Origin: Noviherbaspirillum pedocola
Lineage (GTDB): Bacteria > Pseudomonadota > Gammaproteobacteria > Burkholderiales > Burkholderiaceae_D
Assembly (NCBI RefSeq): GCF_016632335.1
Contig: NZ_JAEPBG010000009.1
Coordinates: 124,001 to 188,000, forward strand
Length of the DNA: 64,000 bases
Reading direction: 5' to 3'
Below the pieces are notes generated by a model. That model was not told the DNA's origin. It worked only from the letters and a program-made list of their open reading frames with translations, and ran no database searches. Shown here piece by piece: positions 48,957-57,373 of this stretch; within the stretch, counting starts at the first letter, position 1, and each line of letters opens with the position of its first letter. Both the position numbers and the translations under genes were made by a program.

Positions 48957-50465
48957 CTACTGCATCTCGCACCCGCCATTTCGCATTGCAATGTCAATTT
49001 TCACTGTCCCACTGCCGTACGTAACATTGAGGTCAAACGGTTGTTTGCTCAAATCCCAGAGCGGTAAGGTGAAGTCCGGTTGTCCAGTACGGGTGAAATA
49101 TTCTTTCAGATCCCTCTCATGCATCGCAGTCAAAGCGTCTGAGGCGACTGGATTGCCCATCGCATCCGTGGACTTATCCATGATGGCGAGAATTTGCGGG
49201 TCCACATGCTTGAGGATCTGAGCTGCGAGTGAATCATGCTCGCAGAGATAGGAAGCAAAGTCCGTTTCCTCATTCTTTTTCACCAAGTAGTCAATGGAAA
49301 CAATTGCATATCTATCCGGATAGTCAATGCCGTTCCAGTATTTCACGTCAGCCATGTCGAAGCCGAGGTCGCCAACCTCATTGGTTATCGCCGCGACTCT
49401 GCCCGATGCCTGGTTCAGGTAGGCCGACTTCTGACGCACTTCGGGTGCGAGATGAAACGATGTATGGTGCATGAGCCGATCAAATCGGAATTTGCGCCTG
49501 AGATGGAGAACGATTTCTGCCGCGTTGCCATCGTACTTACCGCTCAGTATTTGCCGGTCCGTTGCGTGCAGACGTATCTTGTGGAACACGGTCGCCACCT
49601 GATAGTGGTCCAGCTGATCGAGCTGCCGGCTGAACTCGCACGCTTTCGCTCCAAGTTCCGAGTCGCTGGCGATCTGGACGATGAGTTGGGCAAGGGTCTG
49701 GCGGAAGGCGGGGTCCTTATAGCAGGGCGTCGCACGAACCTGCGTAAGGAGCACGCAGAAACTGCCGATATCCGGAAGATTGGCTACAAGCTGTTCGATG
49801 CTGAAGCCTTTGGGCATTTCAGCTGCAGGCAGCGCATCGGCCAGCATCTTTTTCCGTATTGCCTGTGCCGGCGCGCCCTGCGGCTGCTGGGCCTGGAATG
49901 CGGTCGAGTACTGGCGCAGACCATTCGTATTCTGTTCCGGCCCGAACTGCCCGGTCAGCACGTTTTCCTCAATCAGATTCCCCTTCAGGTAGACCTTGCA
50001 CTCGCGGCGCAGATTCAGGGCTGCACCCGAGAGCTCGTCGATCTGGTTGTACGCGGCATTGAGTAGCCGCAGGTTCGCAATCGGCAGCGTGTCTGGCAAG
50101 GAGGTGAGCTGATTCATGTGCACATCCAGCGATTCCAGGCCCACGGGCAGATGGTTCTCCGCGATAAAGCTCAACTTGTTCTTGTCGGCCTTCAGCTTCT
50201 TCAAGGCATCGGGCAGGGGCGGCAGGGTACGCAGTCCCAGCCCGGAAAGATCCAGCACAGCGTCGGTGTCGTTGCGTTCCAGCCAGTTGTTGATGATGCC
50301 CGCCGCATGCGTACCATTCTGTTCGCCCGCCGCCCATTGATTGAGGCGCGCCAGGTAATCCGCCAGATTCGGCTGAAGCATGGGTGTATCGGGACGGTTG
50401 GCCTGGTAATTGGCGTTGTGAGCGAACGCCGATGCGGCGCTGCTTGCAGAATTTGCTGATTGCAC
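48957..50465 (-). CDS. LRR / NEL-like protein resembling IpaH-SspH type III effectors, catalytic Cys absent
   Basis: A 502-residue protein from GTG 50465 (GGAG 7 bp upstream). The N-terminus is Ser/Ala/Asn-rich and without a Sec signal. DYLARLNQWAAGEQNG then VLDLSGLGLRTLPPLPDAL mark the W-containing cap and LPX-type leucine-rich repeats (about 65-160). The C-terminal half follows the NEL ubiquitin-ligase domain by eye: PAFRQTLAQLIVQIASDSEL and GKYDGNAAEIVLHLRRKFRF align with FR...LL and G-x-D...LGREMFRLE. Where active enzymes have CxD before the RV-L helix, this protein reads DHY (in LDQLDHYQVATVF). It may be an inactive or altered enzyme. A HrpL-like promoter lies upstream. Confidence 0.65.
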   Translation of the reverse strand: MQSANSASSAASAFAHNANYQANRPDTPMLQPNLADYLARLNQWAAGEQNGTHAAGIINNWLERNDTDAVLDLSGLGLRTLPPLPDALKKLKADKNKLSFIAENHLPVGLESLDVHMNQLTSLPDTLPIANLRLLNAAYNQIDELSGAALNLRRECKVYLKGNLIEENVLTGQFGPEQNTNGLRQYSTAFQAQQPQGAPAQAIRKKMLADALPAAEMPKGFSIEQLVANLPDIGSFCVLLTQVRATPCYKDPAFRQTLAQLIVQIASDSELGAKACEFSRQLDQLDHYQVATVFHKIRLHATDRQILSGKYDGNAAEIVLHLRRKFRFDRLMHHTSFHLAPEVRQKSAYLNQASGRVAAITNEVGDLGFDMADVKYWNGIDYPDRYAIVSIDYLVKKNEETDFASYLCEHDSLAAQILKHVDPQILAIMDKSTDAMGNPVASDALTAMHERDLKEYFTRTGQPDFTLPLWDLSKQPFDLNVTYGSGTVKIDIAMRNGGCEMQ

Positions 50466-50541
50466 GGTTGGACTCCATGTCGATCGGGATTATCGGGCGG
50501 ACGGCTTTCTGGATCCGCAGGCCATGAATGCCACCCGGGCA

Positions 50542-50569
50542 TAGGTGTCGAAGGGGGAAGGAATGTTCC
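50542..50569 (-). promoter_or_regulatory. Candidate hrp box (HrpL-type promoter)
   Basis: On the minus strand GGAACA (50569-50564), 15 bp, then ACACCTA (50548-50542). The HrpL consensus is GGAACC-N15/16-CCACNNA, so 9 of 11 defined positions match. It lies about 77 bp upstream of the LRR/NEL-like GTG start in the correct orientation. Chance matches of this quality are possible. Confidence 0.4.
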
Positions 50570-50770
50570 GCGCGTGAACGCGCCGAGCGTCACAATCGCG
50601 TTTGGAGCACAAGTTGGTAAGTGGTCGTGTGCTGGACATGAATGTGGCTGTTCGGTAGGGACGCTGAGAGCCCTATCCGAGCGCTTGCAGCAGCAGCCGC
50701 GTAAAGTCAGCGATCCAATTGATGTGTTCGATCGAACCTGATCCTGTCGCCATGAGGTTCTCTTATTGCA

Positions 50771-50797
50771 GAAAAAAGACCGACGCGAAGGTCGGCC
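50771..50797 (-). terminator. Intrinsic terminator of htpG
   Basis: On the minus strand CCGAC-CTTCGC-GTCGG followed by TCTTTTTTC, about 56 bp past the htpG stop. Confidence 0.8.
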
Positions 50798-50852
50798 TTT
50801 CAACAATGCAGCGCAGATGCTGGCAGCGCATGCATAGGGGAAGTGTGTTGCC

Positions 50853-52766
50853 TTACTTCGTCGCCATCGCCAGCAGCATCTCATTGAGCTTCTTCACGAA
50901 GCCGGCCGGATCCGCAAGTTGGCTACCCTCGGCCAGCGCCGCTTGGTCGAACAGGATGCTGGACCAGTCATTGAAACGCGCTTCTTCGTACTTCAGCCGC
51001 TGCACCAGCGGATGGTCCGGGTTGATCTCGAGAATGGGCTTGGTTTCCGGCGCCTTCTGGCCCGCGGCCTTCAGCATGCGCACGAGATTAGCCGACATCT
51101 CGTTCTCGTCGGCCACCAGGCAGGCCGGCGAATCGGTGAGGCGGAAGGTCACGCGCACATCCTTGGCCTTTTCGGCCAGCGCGGTCTTCATCTTCTCGAC
51201 CAGCTCCTTGTACTGGACCTCGGTCTCTTCATGCTGCTTCTTCTCCGCTTCGTCCTCGAGCTTGCCGAGGTCAAGGTCGCCCTTGGCCACCGACACCAGC
51301 TCCTTGCCCTCGAAGTCGTTCAGGAAGGACAGCATCCATTCATCGACGCGGTCGGTAAGCAGCAGCACTTCTACGCCCTTCTTGCGGAAGATCTCCAGGT
51401 GCGGGCTGTTCTTCGCGGCGTCAAAGGTCTCGGCGGCGACGTAGTAGATCTTGTCCTGGCCTTCCTTCATGCGCGCGACATAGTCGGCGAAGGACACGTT
51501 CTGCTCGTCGCTGTCGTTCTGCGTGGAAGCAAAGCGCAGCAGCTTGGCGATGCGTTCCTTGTTGCCGGCATCCTCGCCCATGCCTTCCTTGAGCACCTGG
51601 CCAAACTCCTTCCAGAAGCTCGCATACTTTTCCTTCTGCGCCGCGTCCTCGCTGTTGGCCAGTTCTTCCAGCATGCCAAGCACGCGCTTGGTCGAGCCTT
51701 CGCGAATCACTTTCACATCGCGCGATTCCTGCAGGATCTCGCGCGACACATTCAACGGCAGATCGTTGGAATCGATGACGCCCTTGACGAAGCGCAGGTA
51801 CACCGGCATCAGCTGCTCGGCATCGTCCATGATGAACACACGCTTCACATACAGCTTGATACCGCCGCGCTTGTTGCGGTCCCACAGGTCGAAGGGCGCA
51901 TGCGCCGGGATGTATAACAGCTGCGTGTATTCGCTGCGGCCTTCGACGCGGTTGTGGGTATAGGTCAGCGGGTCCTGGAAGTCGTGCGACACATGCTTGT
52001 AGAACTCGTTGTACTGCTCCGGCGTGATCTCGGACTTGCTGCGCGCCCACAGCGCGCTGGCCTGGTTCACGGTCTCGAGTTCTTCCGTGGTCTTCATCTC
52101 CTTGGCTTCCTCGTCCCACTCTTCCTTCTGCATGCGGATAGGCAGCGAGATATGGTCGGAGTACTTGCGGATGACGGACTTGATCTGCCACGCAGACAGG
52201 AATTCGTCTTCGCCTTCGCGCAGGTGCAGGATGATGTCGGTGCCGCGCGTGGGCTTGGTGATGGTTTCGACGCTGAAGTCGCCTTCGCCGCCGGATTCCC
52301 AGCGCACGCCCTGGTCGGCCGGCAGGTCGGCGCGGCGCGATTCGACGGTGATGCGGTCGGCGACGATGAAGGCCGAGTAAAAGCCCACGCCGAACTGGCC
52401 GATCAGGGCCGCGTCCTTCTGCTGGTCGCCGGAGAGTTTCGAGAAGAATTCCTTGGTGCCGGAGCGGGCAATGGTGCCCAGGTGCTCGACGGCTTCATCA
52501 CGGCTCATGCCGATGCCGTTGTCGGAAATGGTGATCGTGCGCGCGGCCTTGTCGACGGCGATGCGGATTTGCAGCTCGGGGTCGTTTTCGTACAGCGCGG
52601 CATTGTTGATCGCTTCGAAGCGCAGCTTATCGGCCGCGTCGGAGGCATTCGAGATCAATTCGCGCAGGAAGATTTCCTTGTTTGAGTACAGCGAATGGAT
52701 CATCAATTGCAGCAGTTGCTTGACTTCGGCCTGAAAGCCCAGGGTTTGTTTTTCTGTTGCGGCCAT
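50853..52766 (-). CDS. htpG: Chaperone HtpG (bacterial Hsp90)
   Basis: A 637-residue ATP-dependent chaperone. GHKL ATPase features are [31 protein letters not shown] and [12 protein letters not shown]. The middle domain has [16 protein letters not shown] with the catalytic-loop Arg. The C-terminal dimerisation domain follows, but cytosolic MEEVD is absent, as in all bacterial forms. The frame is also open from ATG 52781, but GAGGA sits 5 bp before ATG 52766 ([15 protein letters not shown]), which is therefore preferred. No CIRCE or heat-shock promoter was recognised. Confidence 0.97.
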   Translation of the reverse strand: MAATEKQTLGFQAEVKQLLQLMIHSLYSNKEIFLRELISNASDAADKLRFEAINNAALYENDPELQIRIAVDKAARTITISDNGIGMSRDEAVEHLGTIARSGTKEFFSKLSGDQQKDAALIGQFGVGFYSAFIVADRITVESRRADLPADQGVRWESGGEGDFSVETITKPTRGTDIILHLREGEDEFLSAWQIKSVIRKYSDHISLPIRMQKEEWDEEAKEMKTTEELETVNQASALWARSKSEITPEQYNEFYKHVSHDFQDPLTYTHNRVEGRSEYTQLLYIPAHAPFDLWDRNKRGGIKLYVKRVFIMDDAEQLMPVYLRFVKGVIDSNDLPLNVSREILQESRDVKVIREGSTKRVLGMLEELANSEDAAQKEKYASFWKEFGQVLKEGMGEDAGNKERIAKLLRFASTQNDSDEQNVSFADYVARMKEGQDKIYYVAAETFDAAKNSPHLEIFRKKGVEVLLLTDRVDEWMLSFLNDFEGKELVSVAKGDLDLGKLEDEAEKKQHEETEVQYKELVEKMKTALAEKAKDVRVTFRLTDSPACLVADENEMSANLVRMLKAAGQKAPETKPILEINPDHPLVQRLKYEEARFNDWSSILFDQAALAEGSQLADPAGFVKKLNEMLLAMATK

Positions 52767-52989
52767 ATTTTCCTCGGACATGGTTGACGGTTTGGTTGAC
52801 TGTTGACAAGGGGAAGCAGCGCGTATTCGCTACTCACTTCCGAACGCAGCGGCATATGGGGCTGTGCCCGAGGGTTTCAAGAGTGCAAACCGATGCGCGT
52901 TCGCGGCAATTCCGGCTTTGCGGGTAGAATCACGGCTTTCCCCGATTCATCACAGGCGCGCTCGCGCCGCTTCCCATCCGGAGCAGTCC

Positions 52990-53448
52990 ATGTCCATCCA
53001 AGAAAAACTCGATGCCCTGGGCATCGTCCTGCCGGCCTTGTCCCAGCCGGCCGCTGCCTATGTCATGTATGTGCAGAGCGGCAATCAGGTCTTTCTGTCC
53101 GGGCACATTGCGAAGCGGGATGGCAAGGTCTGGGTTGGACAGCTGGGCCGCGACCTGCATACCGACGAAGGCGCGCAGGCCGCGCGCGCCGTGGCGATCG
53201 ATCTGATGGCCACGCTGCGCGAAGCCTGCGGCGGCGATCTGAACCGCGTCAAGCGCATCGTCAAGCTGACCAGCCTGGTCAATTCCACGCCCGACTACAA
53301 GGAACATCACCTCGTCACCAATGGCGCTTCGCAAGTGCTGGTCGATGTTTTTGGCGAAGCCGGCCGCCATGCGCGCTCGGCCTTCGGCGTGGCCCAGATA
53401 CCCCTCGGCGCTTGCGTCGAAATCGAAATGATCGCGGAGATCGCCTGA
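52990..53448 (+). CDS. RidA family protein (YjgF/YER057c/UK114)
   Basis: A 152-residue trimeric enamine/imine deaminase-type protein. Family segments are YVQSGNQVFLSGHIAKRDGK, AARAVAIDLMATLREACGGD, RIVKLTSLVNSTPDYKEHH and the C-terminal SAFGVAQIPLGACVEIEMIA. The active-site Arg that canonical RidA places just before the final strands (GARSAVGV-type) appears as HARSAFGV, so catalysis is plausible. ATG 52990 has GGAGCAG upstream. A PLP aminotransferase gene follows 16 bp later, a sensible pairing because RidA removes the 2-aminoacrylate formed by PLP enzymes. Confidence 0.93.
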   Translation: MSIQEKLDALGIVLPALSQPAAAYVMYVQSGNQVFLSGHIAKRDGKVWVGQLGRDLHTDEGAQAARAVAIDLMATLREACGGDLNRVKRIVKLTSLVNSTPDYKEHHLVTNGASQVLVDVFGEAGRHARSAFGVAQIPLGACVEIEMIAEIA

Positions 53449-53464
53449 GCCGCGAAAGCAAAGC

Positions 53465-54658
53465 ATGAAACCCGAATCTCTTTCCCCGATGACCTGGCGC
53501 TTCTCCGATCGCGCCGAACAACTGCAAAGCTCCGCCATCCGTGAAATTTTGAAGATCACGATGCGGCCGGAGATCATTTCCTTCGCCGGTGGCCTGCCGT
53601 CGCCGCTGACCTTTCCGGTCGAGCGCATGCAGGCCGCGTATGAATCGGTATTGACACGCGAGGGCAAGACCGCGCTGCAATACGGCCCCAGCGATGGCTA
53701 TGCGCCGCTGCGCGCCTGGATCGCCGATTCGCTGTCCACCGACGGCGTGCACATCCTGCCCGAGCAGGTGCTGATGCTGTCCGGCTCGCAGCAGGGCCTG
53801 GACCTGCTGGGCAAGGTATTGATCGACGAAGGCGACCGCGTGCTGGTGGAAACGCCCAGCTATCTCGGCGCGCTGCAAGCCTTCTCGGTGTATCGGCCGC
53901 AATTCGTGTCGGTGGCCACCGATGACGATGGCCTGGTGCCGTCGCACCTGGCCGACGTGGGGCAGGGCGCGCGCCTCCTGTATTCGCTGCCCAACTTCCA
54001 GAACCCCACCGGCCGCAGCATGACGCTTGAGCGTCGCGTCGCGCTGGTCGACACCTGCGCACGCCTGGGCGTGCCGCTGATCGAGGACGATCCCTACGGC
54101 GCGCTGTCGTACAACGGCGAGCCGCTGCCCAAGCTCCTGACAATGAACCCGGGCGGCGTGATCTACATGGGCTCGTTCTCGAAGGTGCTCACGCCAGGCA
54201 TCCGCCTGGGCTACGTGGTCGCGCCGCTGCCGCTGATCCGCAAGCTCGAGCAGGCCAAACAGGCTACTGACCTGCATACCGCGCAGATCACGCAGATGGT
54301 GGTGCATGAAGTGGTGAAGGATGGTTTCCTGAAGGAGCACATCCCGACGATCAGGAAACTCTATGCGGCGCAATGCGGCGTGATGCTTGATGCGCTGGCC
54401 GAGCATTTCCCCGCCGGCGCGACCTGGACCCGGCCGCAGGGCGGCATGTTCATCTGGGTCAATCTGCCCGCGCACATCGACAGCATGGCGCTGCTCGAGG
54501 AAGCGGTGGCCAACAATGTGGCCTTCGTGCCGGGCGCGCCGTTTTATGCGAACGCACCGGCTTCCAATACCTTGCGCCTGAGCTTCGTCACGGTGCCGCC
54601 GGAGAAGATACGCGAAGGCGTGGCCACCCTGGGCCGGCTGATCGCAGCGCGCTGCTGA
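53465..54658 (+). CDS. PLP-dependent aminotransferase, class I fold (2-aminoadipate/aromatic type)
   Basis: A 397-residue aminotransferase of the PLP-fold type I MocR/LysN-like group. Substrate-side N-terminal segment ISFAGGLPSPLTFP, YGPSDGYAPLRAWIA, NFQNPTGRSMTLERR, DDPYGALSYNGEPLP and the Schiff-base Lys in MGSFSKVLTPGIRLGYV (about residue 245). The specific amino acid is uncertain. It is probably co-transcribed with the preceding ridA-type gene. AAAGCATG precedes the ATG without a strong SD. Confidence 0.92.
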   Translation: MKPESLSPMTWRFSDRAEQLQSSAIREILKITMRPEIISFAGGLPSPLTFPVERMQAAYESVLTREGKTALQYGPSDGYAPLRAWIADSLSTDGVHILPEQVLMLSGSQQGLDLLGKVLIDEGDRVLVETPSYLGALQAFSVYRPQFVSVATDDDGLVPSHLADVGQGARLLYSLPNFQNPTGRSMTLERRVALVDTCARLGVPLIEDDPYGALSYNGEPLPKLLTMNPGGVIYMGSFSKVLTPGIRLGYVVAPLPLIRKLEQAKQATDLHTAQITQMVVHEVVKDGFLKEHIPTIRKLYAAQCGVMLDALAEHFPAGATWTRPQGGMFIWVNLPAHIDSMALLEEAVANNVAFVPGAPFYANAPASNTLRLSFVTVPPEKIREGVATLGRLIAARC

Positions 54659-54864
54659 CGTTCTTTCTCGCGGCGGCCGGGCAGGGCCGCCGCGCTTTGT
54701 TCTCGGCCGTTATCTCCTTTCTTCCATCCTTTCCTCCCCATCTTTCTCTGGTTCCCGCGCATAGGGGGGCTTGTGCTCGAATTTTCGTTCGGCGGGAACG
54801 CACAGGCAGGTAATGGTGAATAAACGCGGGTCAGCAACTCAACTCCGGAAAGAGGACATTCACC

Positions 54865-56532
54865 ATGGCTTTTCCCCTGCCCCTTGCACAGAGAAATTTC
54901 TTACCCCCATCGCTGCCCCTTGCGCCGTCGAACAGTGCCTCACCTGCCGCAGCGACCTCCACCATATCTGACGCATTGCCCGAAAGCGAAAATCCGGCAG
55001 CTCACCTCCTTGTTATCTGGGGACCTCAGCAGAACGATGCGGATATACAGGCAATACGCGAGCATGCTCAACAGCTTGGCTTGCGGCTGGAGGTAATGGA
55101 AACGGCGGGCATGAGCCAGAAAGACATGGAACGAACCAAGAGCGACTGGTACCGCAGTGGCAAGCTTGGCCCAAGCGCGCAGGTACTCATCAGCGCGCGT
55201 GGCGGCGTTCACGGACCGGATGGTAGACATCACGTCGCGCTATGTGCCACTGACGAACCAAGGGAAACGGGCGCATTCATTTCCTGGCTGCGCACGCCGC
55301 CGGCTGACCTGCCACCGGGACCGCAGGTACCGGGCTGGCATGGCATCGCCCATCTGCACAGCTCCGCGGGCGGGTCCCTCGCGGCGGAAGTTCAGCAGAA
55401 AGAGGCGGATTGGAATCGCGGCAATTTCATTGTCCATGGCTCCTGCAAGGGAGTTGCCATGCATACGCTGTGCTCGCTGGCAAACGGCATCTGCGATGCC
55501 ATCGCGCAGCACGGGGAGAAGCCGGGTGCAATCAAGGCCATCGACATGGCCGCGCATGCAATGCGTGTCGCCGGCGACACCATTTATTGTGGTGGCGCCG
55601 ATTTCGATGCGCCACTGAAGATCGGCGCGCCGCGCGACGATGAGCAGGCATCGATGGCTACAGTCATGGAAAACCTTGAGTCCGGGCGGCACGAGGCGGT
55701 TCGCATCAGCGGTTCGGACCGGGACCGGGCAGCCTTGCTGGAAGCCATGCGCGGACAGCAGGACACATGCGAGGAAGAGCAGGGCCTCGATGACAAGCTA
55801 TCCAACATGATCCTCACGCGCACCGCGCGGGTACGGATAGACGAGCTACTGGCATTGGCCGAGGCCTATCCCGCAGCGCACGACCTGGCAATGCGCAAGG
55901 CTGGGTACATGGGCGCAAGCGATTGCGGCGCGGGATACCTGGCCATGCAGCGCTGGCATGTCGCTTTCCTGCGGGAAGTTCGCAACGGGGAAGGATCGCC
56001 GGAAAGCCTGCGCCAGTATCTGGATTACACGGGCCGCTACGGTTCCACCGACGCGGAATGGTGTGACCGGATCGCGCCGGCGCTACGTCAGAACCGCGCG
56101 TTGCTGCTCGTGGCGCTGGAGTGGGATAGTTCAAACAAGCGGTTTGGTCTATGCGAGGCCTTACGCCGCGAATTCGCTGCGCATCCCGAAGATGTGACTC
56201 GCCTGCTTGCGGCCACGCAGGGCAACGAAGCACAGCACACGCGATTGTGCGAGTTCTTGGAGGATACGAGCCGCGCGCAAGGCGCGTCGACAGGAAAAAT
56301 GGACGCAGAGGGATCGCGCCGCGATGCGCTAATTTCCCATCTGCACTTCCTCTTCGACACGCCAGCCGATGAGCGTGATGACTTTTCGTCCACCGAGAGC
56401 CGAGTGTCTGATCGTTGGTGGGAATCGGCACCTTCGATCATCGAGCCGGATTCGAGCACCGGGCAGCCTGTTAGTGCGGCGTCACGCGACGTCAAAATCG
56501 GTAGCGGCTTGGATGAATACTCAATGCTGTAA
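54865..56532 (+). CDS. Unknown 555-residue protein, effector-like
   Basis: ATG 54865 has AGAGGA 7 bp upstream. The first 45 residues are Pro/Ser/Ala-rich and lack a Sec signal. Residues 48-230 look like one alpha/beta domain: HLLVIWGPQQND, VLISARGGVHGPDGRHHVAL, IAHLHSSAGGSLAAEV and NFIVHGSCKGVAMHTLC. The strand-HG and strand-(C/S)xxG spacing recalls caspase-fold proteins, but a usable Cys/His pair is not certain. The rest is helical and Glu/Arg-rich (for example RKAGYMGASDCGAGYLAMQRWH), and the tail is Ser/Asp-rich. No family is recognised. It is inserted between an aminotransferase and parC and reads less GC-rich than its neighbours. Confidence 0.6.
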   Translation: MAFPLPLAQRNFLPPSLPLAPSNSASPAAATSTISDALPESENPAAHLLVIWGPQQNDADIQAIREHAQQLGLRLEVMETAGMSQKDMERTKSDWYRSGKLGPSAQVLISARGGVHGPDGRHHVALCATDEPRETGAFISWLRTPPADLPPGPQVPGWHGIAHLHSSAGGSLAAEVQQKEADWNRGNFIVHGSCKGVAMHTLCSLANGICDAIAQHGEKPGAIKAIDMAAHAMRVAGDTIYCGGADFDAPLKIGAPRDDEQASMATVMENLESGRHEAVRISGSDRDRAALLEAMRGQQDTCEEEQGLDDKLSNMILTRTARVRIDELLALAEAYPAAHDLAMRKAGYMGASDCGAGYLAMQRWHVAFLREVRNGEGSPESLRQYLDYTGRYGSTDAEWCDRIAPALRQNRALLLVALEWDSSNKRFGLCEALRREFAAHPEDVTRLLAATQGNEAQHTRLCEFLEDTSRAQGASTGKMDAEGSRRDALISHLHFLFDTPADERDDFSSTESRVSDRWWESAPSIIEPDSSTGQPVSAASRDVKIGSGLDEYSML

Positions 56533-56755
56533 AGAAGGCATGCGGCCTGGTCATGAACGGGCTGCTTCATGCGGCGTGCCGCCGGAACGCTCATTGCTGG
56601 AAGTGTCCATGCTTCTGCATACAGGAAAAACGACGCGCCGATCCGGTACTCGGCCACGAGGCATCCCGCAGATTGGCCTGAGCTGGCTGAACTCCCGGTG
56701 GAATGCGGGACAGCAATCGTAAGCGCGCCGTTGAGTGAGCCAATGATGACGAATA

Positions 56756-57316
56756 GTGCTTTCTGTGATCCGCATTCATGCCTGCCACAGCGTGATGGCG
56801 CACGCGCAGCCACTGGCCGTGAAGGCCGGTGGACATGAACCTGCCGCACGTTCTACCCCGGATCGTGCGGCACTGTCTTTCGATTGGCACCATCGCCTGA
56901 GCGACGACAACACGGAACCTCGCTGGATCGCGAGGCTAATAAGCGAACACCTGCATCGGGCGCTATACGGCGCGTGTCACGCTGCCCATCCATTGCTTAT
57001 CCCCATGAACGCGAATCCGATAACACGGCCGTCCCTGTCCGCGCTTCTCGCTTCAGTCGCTGTGCTCGATGAGCCTGGCGATTCTCCTGTTGACGACGCG
57101 GCATGCGACATCGGTAAGGGACAAGGTCGGCAAGACGGCGACAGAGTATGCATGGTAATGCGCCTCATCGGCGCGCGGCGGCAAGTTGATCCCATGGCAG
57201 CATATATCTCGTGCAGTCTGCATCGACGCCTGCCTGCGGAGCGCCCCGAATGGCGACGACAACAGCCCGTCGCCATAATGGAAATGATGACAAGCGGCGC
57301 TTATCTCTCGAGGTAA
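56756..57316 (+). CDS. Hypothetical protein, weakly supported
   Basis: A 186-codon frame from GTG 56756 (or ATG 56795). Parts look protein-like (FDWHHRLSDDNTEPRWIARL and PMAAYISCSLHRRLPAE), but there is no strong SD or known family. A 253-residue antisense frame (56088-56849) overlaps its start and mostly shadows the preceding gene. It ends inside an inverted repeat next to the parC terminus. It may be a degraded accessory gene linked to the 555-residue unknown. Confidence 0.3.
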   Translation: MLSVIRIHACHSVMAHAQPLAVKAGGHEPAARSTPDRAALSFDWHHRLSDDNTEPRWIARLISEHLHRALYGACHAAHPLLIPMNANPITRPSLSALLASVAVLDEPGDSPVDDAACDIGKGQGRQDGDRVCMVMRLIGARRQVDPMAAYISCSLHRRLPAERPEWRRQQPVAIMEMMTSGAYLSR

Positions 57317-57373
57317 GCGCCGCTTGTACTACGAGGTACGCCGCGCTTGCGTGACGAGGCACGCGCTGCTTAT
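57291..57373. repeat. Inverted repeat and three imperfect tandem units at the parC 3' end
   Basis: CAAGCGGCGCTTA-N10-TAAGCGCCGCTTG (57291-57326) is a perfect 13-bp hairpin. Its right part begins a series of three related units of about 22 bp: TCGAGGTAAGCGCCGCTTG, TACGAGGTACGCCGCGCTTG and GACGAGGCACGCGCTGCTT (57308-57372). It probably serves as a terminator zone for parC, but the tandem GAGG-x-ACGC units are unusual. Confidence 0.6.

Noticed and set aside
54795-54822. hrp box upstream of the 555-residue gene
   Set aside because: GGAACG is present, but the CCACNNA half does not occur at 15-16 bp spacing.
56088-56849. 253-codon minus-strand frame
   Set aside because: Mostly antisense to the 555-residue gene, Arg/Ser-rich, no start signal.
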